NCBI GenBank assembly: GCA_002313325.1
Contig: DCBE01000049.1
Coordinates: forward strand, 1,028-11,667
DNA length: 10,640 nt
Source of the DNA: Flavobacteriaceae bacterium UBA1115
GTDB taxonomy: Bacteria; Bacteroidota; Bacteroidia; Flavobacteriales; Flavobacteriaceae
Direction: 5' to 3'
Position numbers and translations under genes: made by a program. Shown piece after piece: positions 1-8,207 of the stretch. Under the pieces are notes generated by a model. The model was not told where the DNA came from and ran no database searches. It was given only the letters and a program-made list of their open reading frames with translations. Each line of letters starts with the position of its first letter. The first letter of the stretch is position 1.

Positions 1-1
1 T

Positions 2-118
2 CAAGACATCATTTTAGTCGCTGGTAAAGGACACGAAACCTATCAAGATCAGAACGGAGAACGCCTCCCTTTTGATGATATGCAAGAGCTAAAACAAAAC
101 CTTAAATCCAAAAGATAA
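2..118 (+). CDS. murE: MurE, UDP-N-acetylmuramoyl-tripeptide ligase, C-terminal end (partial)
   Basis: Only the last 38 residues and the TAA stop are in the window; the gene begins upstream. MurE is the cytoplasmic ATP-dependent ligase that adds the third peptide residue (meso-diaminopimelate in most Gram-negatives) to UDP-MurNAc-L-Ala-D-Glu. The visible piece carries the MurE C-terminal signature GKGHETYQ at about residues 9-16 of the fragment, preceded by the hydrophobic strand IILVA and followed by the FDD that commonly closes the family. The residues that choose the third amino acid lie upstream, so the substrate cannot be read here. The stop overlaps the mraY start by one base (TAATG), which suggests coupled translation. 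The identity is supported by both the motif and the position before mraY. Confidence 0.9.
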   Translation, partial: QDIILVAGKGHETYQDQNGERLPFDDMQELKQNLKSKR

Positions 119-1314
119 TGTTGTACTATTTGTTTGAATATTTAGAGCGTGCCTATCAGTTTCCAGGAGCATCATTATTTTCATATCTGACTTTTAGATC
201 GGCGGTAGCCATTATTTTTTCTTTGTTGGTAACGGCTCTGCTTGGAAAACGTATTATCGCAATGCTCCAACACTATCAAATGGGTGAAAGCATTCGCGAC
301 TTGGGTTTAGAGGGTCAAAAGGAAAAGGCAGGAACGCCCACTATGGGTGGTTTGATGATCATTTTTGGGACACTAATTCCTGTTTTACTGCTCACAAAAC
401 TGGACAATATCTACATCATACTGCTAATAGTCACCACTGTTTGGATGGGTGTAATTGGGTTTGCTGATGACTACCTTAAGATCAAACGAAAAGATAAAGA
501 AGGCCTTAAAGGACGTTTTAAGATTGTTGGGCAAATTACTCTTGGAGTGATTATAGGTGCTACGTTATATTTTCATCCTGGTGTAACCATAAAACAAAAA
601 GCCATTGACGGCGAGAGCTTTTTACGAGAAGAAAAGTCGATAAAAACGACGATTCCGTTGTTGAAAAATAACGAGTTTGACTACGGAGATATTATTGGAT
701 GGGCAGGAGCGGGCGCAAGAGACTACGCTTGGTTGATTTTTATACCGGCAGTCATCTTTATAGTTACCGCTGTATCAAATGGGGCAAACCTTACGGATGG
801 TGTAGATGGTCTTGCAGCTGGAACAGCTTCGATTGCAGTGCTCACGCTTGGGCTATTTGCTTGGGTTTCGGGAAATATCATTTTTGCTGACTACCTCAAT
901 GTCATGTACATTCCTGATGTAAGTGAGGTGGTTGTTTTTGTGGCAGCCTTTGTGGGAGCGCTCGTTGGTTTTTTGTGGTATAATGCATTCCCCGCTCAAG
1001 TATTTATGGGTGATACGGGTAGTTTAACCATAGGCGGTATTATCGCCGTACTGGCACTTGTTGTTCGCAAAGAATTGCTCATTCCTGTATTGTGTGGGGT
1101 CTTTCTTATTGAAAATCTATCTGTGATACTTCAAGTATCCTATTTTAAGTTCACTAAAAAAAGACAAGGTGCTGGCAAACGTATTTTTAAAATGGCTCCC
1201 CTGCACCATCACTTTCAAAAACTGGGATATCACGAAAGTAAAATCGTGAGTCGTTTTTGGATTATTGCCATCATGTTGGCCATTATTAGCCTTGTAACCC
1301 TTAAAATAAGATAA
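118..1314 (+). CDS. mraY: MraY, phospho-N-acetylmuramoyl-pentapeptide transferase
   Basis: This integral membrane enzyme transfers phospho-MurNAc-pentapeptide from UDP to undecaprenyl phosphate, making lipid I on the cytoplasmic face. The protein has 398 residues and about ten hydrophobic segments. Visible family motifs are GTPTMGG (72-78), the catalytic Asp pair in FADDYLK (D117, D118), NLTDGVDGLAAG (224-235), the FMGDTGS loop (296-302) and the histidine motif PLHHHFQKLG (361-370). Between the segments ending near 152 and starting near 204 lies a polar stretch of about 50 residues, roughly twice the matching periplasmic loop of the E. coli enzyme; this expansion fits my recollection of Bacteroidota MraY. 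The ATG at 118 overlaps the murE stop, and the murD start overlaps this stop by one base (TAATG), so translation is probably coupled on both sides. All key residues are present. Confidence 0.98.
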   Translation: MLYYLFEYLERAYQFPGASLFSYLTFRSAVAIIFSLLVTALLGKRIIAMLQHYQMGESIRDLGLEGQKEKAGTPTMGGLMIIFGTLIPVLLLTKLDNIYIILLIVTTVWMGVIGFADDYLKIKRKDKEGLKGRFKIVGQITLGVIIGATLYFHPGVTIKQKAIDGESFLREEKSIKTTIPLLKNNEFDYGDIIGWAGAGARDYAWLIFIPAVIFIVTAVSNGANLTDGVDGLAAGTASIAVLTLGLFAWVSGNIIFADYLNVMYIPDVSEVVVFVAAFVGALVGFLWYNAFPAQVFMGDTGSLTIGGIIAVLALVVRKELLIPVLCGVFLIENLSVILQVSYFKFTKKRQGAGKRIFKMAPLHHHFQKLGYHESKIVSRFWIIAIMLAIISLVTLKIR

Positions 1315-2591
1315 TGAAAAAGCTGGTCGTACTTGGTGGTGGAGAGAGTGGAATAGGGGCTGCAACCTTGGCAAAACACAACAACTGGGATGTTTTTGTT
1401 TCTGACGCTGGCATGCTTACTGCTGCGGCCAAGAAAGCATTTGAAACCATTGGCGTGCGCTATGAGGAAGGCGGTCACACCATGAATGAAATTCTTAAAG
1501 CCGAACTTGTGGTTAAAAGCCCAGGTATTCCCAATACAGTTGCTGTAATTAAAGATATTGTGGCAGCCGAAATCGCTATGGTTTCTGAGATTGAATTTGC
1601 GAGTAATTATACCGATGCCACCCTAATTGGCATTACGGGTAGCAATGGCAAAACAACCACAGCAATGCTCACGCATCACTTGCTTTCTGATGGTGGGATT
1701 GACGCAGGCTTGGCTGGAAATATTGGCAACAGTTTTGCCCAAGCACTTTTGCAAGACAAACACGATGTATACGTATTGGAAATAAGCAGCTTTCAACTTG
1801 AGCACATCAAGAAATTCCACCCACATATTGCGGTCATAACAAATCTCAGCCCAGACCATTTGAATCGCTATGACAACTCATTTAAAGATTATTGCGCTAC
1901 CAAGTTTAACATCACTAAAAATCAAACAGAAGAAGATCATTTTCTATATGAGGCTGAAGATGATAACATTAATGCGGGTGTCGCAGAGCTAAATATCAAA
2001 GCCCAGCAGCACCCCTATAATTACGCTAACAAAAACGCTATGTTCAAAGTTAACAATCCCTCTTTACTTGGGCGACACAACGCCAAAAATGCCATGGCTG
2101 CCGCGACCATTGCGCAGTTATTTCAATTACGCGATCAAGATATTCAGGCTAGTCTGCAAACCTTTCAAGGCGCAGCCCACCGGTTGGAGCATGTGGTGAA
2201 TATACTCAAAGTAGCCTATATCAATGATTCAAAAGCAACTAATGTCAATGCCACTTTTTATGCGCTTGAAAGCATGTTCAAACCCACCATCTGGATTGTT
2301 GGGGGTGTAGACAAGGGCAATGACTATTCGAGCTTATTGCCCTTGGTGCATGAAAAAGTAAAAGCCATTGTTTGTTTGGGCGTAGACAACAATAAAATAA
2401 TAGACATTTTTTCGTCTGTAGTAAACGTTTTGATCGAGGCAAAAAACATGGATGATGCTGTTAAGGCTTCTTACAATTTGTCTTCACAGGGAGATGCCGT
2501 ATTGTTGTCGCCTGCCTGTGCAAGCTTTGACTTGTTTGAAAATTATGAAGACAGAGGAGATCAATTTAAAGAAGCGGTGAGAAAATTATAA
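1314..2591 (+). CDS. murD: MurD, UDP-N-acetylmuramoyl-L-alanine--D-glutamate ligase
   Basis: This cytoplasmic ATP-dependent Mur ligase adds D-glutamate to UDP-MurNAc-L-Ala. It has 425 residues, slightly short for a family usually near 440-450, with three domains in order: an N-terminal UDP-binding Rossmann-like domain starting VVLGGGESGIG (5-15), a central ATPase domain with P-loop GITGSNGKTTT (106-116), the LEISSFQLE motif (155-163) and NLSPDHLNRY (177-186), and a C-terminal domain with HRLE (289-292), NDSKATN (304-310) and LLSPACASFDLFENY (397-411). GRHNAKNAMAA (253-263) closes the central domain. LEISSFQLE and NDSKATN distinguish MurD from MurC, MurE and MurF. The ATG shares one base with the mraY stop, and ftsW begins two bases after this stop. 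No anomaly seen. Confidence 0.98.
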   Translation: MKKLVVLGGGESGIGAATLAKHNNWDVFVSDAGMLTAAAKKAFETIGVRYEEGGHTMNEILKAELVVKSPGIPNTVAVIKDIVAAEIAMVSEIEFASNYTDATLIGITGSNGKTTTAMLTHHLLSDGGIDAGLAGNIGNSFAQALLQDKHDVYVLEISSFQLEHIKKFHPHIAVITNLSPDHLNRYDNSFKDYCATKFNITKNQTEEDHFLYEAEDDNINAGVAELNIKAQQHPYNYANKNAMFKVNNPSLLGRHNAKNAMAAATIAQLFQLRDQDIQASLQTFQGAAHRLEHVVNILKVAYINDSKATNVNATFYALESMFKPTIWIVGGVDKGNDYSSLLPLVHEKVKAIVCLGVDNNKIIDIFSSVVNVLIEAKNMDDAVKASYNLSSQGDAVLLSPACASFDLFENYEDRGDQFKEAVRKL

Positions 2592-2593
2592 AC

Positions 2594-3778
2594 ATGAAAA
2601 TTAGTCAGTACTTGTTGGGAGATAAATCTATTTGGGGAATAGTGGTTTTGCTATCCATTTTCTCTTTTCTTCCTGTGTATAGCGCAAGCTCAAACTTGGT
2701 CTATGTGGTGGGTTCTGGTTCTGTATTTGGACATTTATTAAAGCATGTCGCCATTGTTTGCGTGGGCTGGGTGATCATGTATGCCGTTCACCTCATTCCA
2801 TTTAAGTATTTCTCTGGCTTGGCCAAATTGGGGATACCTGTTGTAGTAATTTTATTATTGTTCACTGCTTTTCAAGGCACCACCATAGAAGGCGCTAACG
2901 CAAGCCGTTGGCTTAACATCCCAGTTATAGGCATGTCGTTCCAGACGTCTACCTTGGCCATGGTCGTATTATTGGCCTATGCAGCAGATTATTTTGCCAA
3001 CAAAAAAGAGGACAAAATTCGATTTACCGAAAGCCTTTTGCCTTTATGGATTCCTATCCTACTGGTTGTTGGATTGATTTTACCCGCAAATCTTTCTACA
3101 GCCTTATTGATATTGTTTATGGTAACGGTTGTTGCCTTTCTGGGTGGCTATCCTTTAAAATATTTGACTGCATTGCTTGGAGCTGCTGTCCTTTTCTTGA
3201 CATTATTCATCCTTCTTGCAAAAGCCTATCCCGACGCTTTCCCAAATAGGGTAGATACGTGGATGAGCCGTGTGGAGAGTTTCACGGGGAAAGGGGATGA
3301 CAATACCGATTATCAAATTGAACGTGCCAAGGCAGCGGTAGCTGTTGGTGGTTATGTGGGCATAGGCGCAGGAAAGAGCATGATGAAGAATGTATTGCCA
3401 CAGAGTACTTCTGATTTTATCTATGCCATCATTGCTGAGGAGTACGGCATGCTTGGAGCCATATCCTTGTTGTTTTTGTTCATGTTGCTGTTGTTCCGGA
3501 TTCTGATAAATGCCAACAAATCTGAAAGCTTTTTTGGTAAGCTGCTCATCTTGGCAATGGGATTGCCCATCGTCACACAAGCCTTTGTCAATATGGGCGT
3601 AGCCGTAGCACTACTTCCAGTAACGGGACAGCCATTGCCACTTATCAGTAGTGGTGGTACTTCGCTTTGGATGACCTTTTTGGCGCTTGGCGTTGTATTA
3701 AGTGTCAGTGCAAATCAGCCTACTGCTGCAAAGGATCATATTTCTAACCCTTTAGCCGAATTAAGCCATGAAGCCTAG
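2594..3778 (+). CDS. ftsW: FtsW, septal peptidoglycan glycosyltransferase (SEDS family)
   Basis: FtsW is a polytopic membrane protein that polymerises lipid II into septal glycan with its partner class B penicillin-binding protein (FtsI), whose gene normally lies upstream of murE in this cluster. The protein has 394 residues and about ten hydrophobic segments. SEDS landmarks are the SRWL motif with the following FQTSTLA (104-122; the E. coli counterpart is RRW...QPSE), the large extracellular loop after about residue 210, the presumed catalytic Asp in STSDFIYAIIAEE (D274, matching E. coli D297), and the C-terminal LPLISSGGTS (348-357). RodA is the paralogous alternative; the setting between murD and murG makes FtsW by far the better call. 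The last eleven bases overlap the start of murG, a typical coupling arrangement. Confidence 0.96.
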   Translation: MKISQYLLGDKSIWGIVVLLSIFSFLPVYSASSNLVYVVGSGSVFGHLLKHVAIVCVGWVIMYAVHLIPFKYFSGLAKLGIPVVVILLLFTAFQGTTIEGANASRWLNIPVIGMSFQTSTLAMVVLLAYAADYFANKKEDKIRFTESLLPLWIPILLVVGLILPANLSTALLILFMVTVVAFLGGYPLKYLTALLGAAVLFLTLFILLAKAYPDAFPNRVDTWMSRVESFTGKGDDNTDYQIERAKAAVAVGGYVGIGAGKSMMKNVLPQSTSDFIYAIIAEEYGMLGAISLLFLFMLLLFRILINANKSESFFGKLLILAMGLPIVTQAFVNMGVAVALLPVTGQPLPLISSGGTSLWMTFLALGVVLSVSANQPTAAKDHISNPLAELSHEA

Positions 3779-4848
3779 ATTAATTATTTCTGGAGGCGGA
3801 ACTGGGGGGCATATTTTCCCAGCCTTGGCTATTGCAGATGCTTTTAAGGAGCAGTACCCGGAGGCATCGGTACTATTCGTAGGGGCAAGCAACCGAATGG
3901 AAATGCAGCGTGTTCCCAAGGCCGGTTATAAAATAAAAGGCTTGTGGATAGCTGGATTTGACAGACAAAATATGCTACGGAATATCTTATTTCCTATCAA
4001 GCTTGGTTGGAGCTTACTTCATTCTTTGGCAATTGTTCTGCGTTTCCGTCCATCTGTGGCAGTGGGTACGGGAGGCTTTGCCAGTGGACCATTGCTTTTT
4101 GTGGCGTCCTTGGTTAAAACGCCTTCGCTAATTCAAGAGCAAAATGCATTTCCTGGTGTTACCAACAAACGCCTCGCTTCGATCGCCGATGCCATTTGTT
4201 TGGGTAGTGAGGCTGCAAGTGCGTTTTTCCCAAAGCATAAAATTGTGGTAACAGGTAACCCCATTAGGGCGGCCTTAAAGCAAAACATCAGTAAGTCCGT
4301 TGCTGCTGAAATCTTGGGCGTTGCGTCAGACAAGCAAACCCTCTTGGTTTTGGGTGGTAGTTTGGGTGCCAAAAAAATAAATCAACTCATCCATCAACAT
4401 TTGGATGATGTGCAACAACACAACATTCAGCTTATTTGGCAGTGCGGGAATTTATATACAGACGATTATACACCCTATACATCGACAAACATTCACGTGA
4501 TGCCGTTTATCGATGATATGCCAGCGGCATATGCATTGGCAGATGTGGTGGTGTCTAGGGCTGGGGCGTTGGCCATTTCGGAACTCTGTTTGATGGGCAA
4601 ACCAACCCTATTTATCCCTTCGCCCAATGTGGCTGAAAACCACCAAGAAAAAAATGCACAAGTGCTAGCAGACAAAGAAGCAGCGTTGTTGGTTGCAGAG
4701 CGTGATGCAGATGAACAGTTTTGGACAAAACTTGAATCATTGATTATTGATGCGTCATTACGCACCAAGCTTGGAGAAAACATCAAAGGCTTTGCACGTC
4801 CAGCTGCAACCAAAGAAATTTTGAATAGGCTAATCAAACTCTTAAACC

Positions 4849-4856
<8 letters not shown>
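3768..4856 (+). CDS. murG: MurG, lipid II synthase (GlcNAc transferase)
   Basis: MurG is a peripheral membrane GT-B glycosyltransferase that transfers GlcNAc from UDP-GlcNAc to lipid I, giving lipid II. It has 362 residues, normal for the family. The N-terminal domain opens with the glycine-rich loop GGGTGGH (9-15, including the conserved His15), followed by VGTGGFASGP (99-108) and EQNAFPG (124-130). The C-terminal UDP-GlcNAc-binding domain shows GGSLGA (196-201), the SRAGALAISE helix (263-272) and NVAENHQEKNA (287-297), corresponding to the conserved nucleotide-sugar contact region. Start choice: the ATG at 3768 gives only three residues before the first beta strand (LIISGGG), as expected. 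It begins inside ftsW and its end overlaps murC by eight bases, so reinitiation coupling is likely at both ends. Confidence 0.98.
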
Positions 4857-6178
<1,322 letters not shown>

Positions 6179-6186
<8 letters not shown>

Positions 6187-6883
6187 GATGATTATTTCCA
6201 TATTGTTGTTTGTGTTTACGATTGTTCTTGGGGTGGTTATGCAGCAGCGCAATCAAAAAAAATCAGTGACCTTAAAACACGTAACATGGGAAGATGACCG
6301 TCCAATTTGGATGCCAAAAGACTCCGTTAATAAATTGTTGACACTTGCTTTGAGTGATAGTGTATCTGCTTTTAAAAGTGGTCTAAATTTGAGAAATATT
6401 GAACAAACGCTTAAACAAAACGTTTGGATCGAAGATGCCCAGAGTTACGTTTCCATTGATGGAGGTTTAGGTGTTCACGTTACAACCAAAATACCAGTAG
6501 TGCGTATACAGAGTGATAGCAATTATTATGTAGATAATCATGGCGAGCCGTTCCCTTTGTCTCCTTTCAAATCGGTTCAAGTGCCGTTTGTCTATGGCAA
6601 TCCAAATGAAGAGCAGCTTCACGCACTAATTGATGTAGTTGAGCAAATATCAAAAGACGCTTTTATGTCTGACCACATTGTTGCTTATGAGTGGATGTCT
6701 GATGGCTTGATTGTTGAGCCCCGTCACCAAGACTACTCCATTGTTCTTGGCACCCCCAATGAGCTGTACAACAAAATTAAAAACTACAAGGCTTTCTATG
6801 CGAAAATGCAAGACAGCAGCGTATTAAAAACCTATAAAACAGTAAATCTTTCGTTTCACGGACAAGTAGTTTGTTCAAAATAA
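6179..6883 (+). CDS. ftsQ: FtsQ/DivIB-type cell division protein
   Basis: FtsQ is a bitopic inner-membrane protein whose periplasmic part recruits FtsB/FtsL and the septal synthase. From the ATG at 6179 it has 234 residues: a three-residue N-terminus, one membrane span (about 4-21), a POTRA-like region (about 30-105, starting VTLKHVTW), and a beta domain with YYVDNHGEPFPLS (116-128), which resembles the FtsQ consensus of aromatic-Asp-x-x-Gly followed by a hydrophobic. It ends VNLSFHGQVVCSK, like other Bacteroidota FtsQ as I recall them. Start choice: an in-frame TTG at 6104 would add 25 residues but lies deep in murC; an ATG at 6188 would drop three residues. I prefer 6179, which gives an eight-base overlap with murC like the neighbouring junction. 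Sequence conservation in this family is low, so the call rests on motif, topology and position before ftsA. Confidence 0.9.
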
Positions 6884-6889
6884 TATGAT

Positions 6890-8197
6890 ATGGAACAAGA
6901 ACAATTAGCAGTTGGACTAGATATTGGAACCACCAAAATAGTGGCCATGTTGGGCACCAAAAACGAGTATGGAAAACTCGAGATAGTTGGTGTTGGAAAA
7001 TCTAAAAGTCAAGGTGTACATCGAGGTGTCGTAAATAATATAACCCAGACCATTCAGTCGATACAGGCGGCTGCGCAAGAAGCAGAAGCTATTTCTGGCA
7101 AGAAAATCACCAGTGTGGTAGTTGGAATTGCAGGTCAGCATATTCGCAGTTTGCATCACAGTGATTACATCACCCGTACCAATGCAGATGAGGTCATTGA
7201 TGAGGCAGATATTGAACGCCTTAAGAATCAGGTGTTTAAACTTGTTATGCTTCCAGGCGAGGAGATTATTCATGTCCTTCCACAAGAATATAAGGTAGAT
7301 GGACAGGCCGAAATCAAGGAACCTATTGGTATGTATGGCGGTAGGTTAGAGGCCAACTTCCACATTGTGGTGGGTCAAGTGTCCTCCATTAGAAATATTG
7401 CTCGCTGTGTAAAGTCTGCCGGACTTGACTTTGGCGGTATCACATTGGAGCCCTTGGCTTCGGCTGATGCAGTATTAAGCCAAGAAGAAAAAGAAGCTGG
7501 TGTTGCCTTGATTGATATCGGTGGTGGTACTACCGATTTGGCCATATTTAAAGACGGTATTATTCGGCATACTGCTGTTATTCCATTTGGCGGAAATGTC
7601 ATAACGGAAGACATAAAAGAGGGATGTTCTATTATTGAAAAACAAGCGGAGTTGCTCAAGATTAAGTTTGGGTCTGCATGGCCGGGCGAAAATAAAGACA
7701 ACGAGATTGTTTCTATCCCCGGACTTCGTGGCAGAGACCCCAAGGAAATCACGCTCAAAAACCTGTCTAAAATTATACACGCACGGGTTACAGAAATTAT
7801 CGAGCAGGTCTATGCCGAAATCAAGAATTATGGACACGAAGAGCAGAAGAAAAAACTGATAGCTGGTATTGTGTTGACGGGAGGCGGAAGCCAACTCAAA
7901 CACCTAAAGCAATTGGTGGAGTATATCACGGGTATGGACACACGTATTGGATATCCCAACGAACATTTGGCTGGCGATACAGACAAAGCCACTGCAAGTC
8001 CACTTTTTGCAACAGCGGTTGGATTGGTTATGAACGCTGCAGAAACCCAATTGGTACAGCTAGATGCGAAACCAACGACACCAACAGACGAAACGGATGG
8101 TGGCGATGAAAATCCACGTGAGAAACCCCAAAAGCGGACGTCCGTTATTGATCGATTTACAGAGAGATTAAAAATATTTTTAGAAAGCGCAGAATAA
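6890..8197 (+). CDS. ftsA: FtsA, actin-like membrane anchor of the Z-ring
   Basis: FtsA is an actin-fold ATP-binding protein that tethers FtsZ filaments to the membrane and recruits later division proteins. It has 435 residues. Nucleotide-binding motifs are phosphate 1 in GLDIGTTKIVAM (9-20), phosphate 2 in IDIGGGTTDLAIF (208-220) and the adenosine motif IVLTGGGSQL (327-336). The FtsA-specific 1C domain lies in about residues 85-165, which separates it from MreB, DnaK and PilM relatives. A polar, charged linker (about 390-417) leads to a C-terminal amphipathic helix, SVIDRFTERLKIFLES (418-433), the expected membrane-targeting sequence. The ATG at 6890 lies six bases after ftsQ; a nearby ATG at 6885 is out of frame and stops after seven codons. 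ftsZ follows ten bases downstream, the classic pair. Confidence 0.98.
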   Translation: MEQEQLAVGLDIGTTKIVAMLGTKNEYGKLEIVGVGKSKSQGVHRGVVNNITQTIQSIQAAAQEAEAISGKKITSVVVGIAGQHIRSLHHSDYITRTNADEVIDEADIERLKNQVFKLVMLPGEEIIHVLPQEYKVDGQAEIKEPIGMYGGRLEANFHIVVGQVSSIRNIARCVKSAGLDFGGITLEPLASADAVLSQEEKEAGVALIDIGGGTTDLAIFKDGIIRHTAVIPFGGNVITEDIKEGCSIIEKQAELLKIKFGSAWPGENKDNEIVSIPGLRGRDPKEITLKNLSKIIHARVTEIIEQVYAEIKNYGHEEQKKKLIAGIVLTGGGSQLKHLKQLVEYITGMDTRIGYPNEHLAGDTDKATASPLFATAVGLVMNAAETQLVQLDAKPTTPTDETDGGDENPREKPQKRTSVIDRFTERLKIFLESAE

Positions 8198-8207
8198 ACT
8201 TTTATCT

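Noticed and set aside
2934..2960. FtsW with QTSTLA in place of the E. coli QPSE motif, as a sign of a defective enzyme
   Set aside because: The rest of the SEDS motifs, including the presumed catalytic Asp274, are intact, and this variant is what I recall from Bacteroidota FtsW.
3203..3580. Antisense open frame of 125 codons opposite ftsW
   Set aside because: His/Gln-rich translation with no family features, fully inside ftsW; no promoter or start signal.
4519..4541. Imperfect palindrome TGCCA...TGGCA in murG as an operator
   Set aside because: It lies in the middle of a coding region with no start nearby; five-base arms at this distance are expected by chance.
7375..7903. Two overlapping antisense open frames (127 and 142 codons) opposite ftsA
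   Set aside because: Both run opposite the conserved ATP-binding region of FtsA, in different frames, with compositions typical of reverse-strand shadows.
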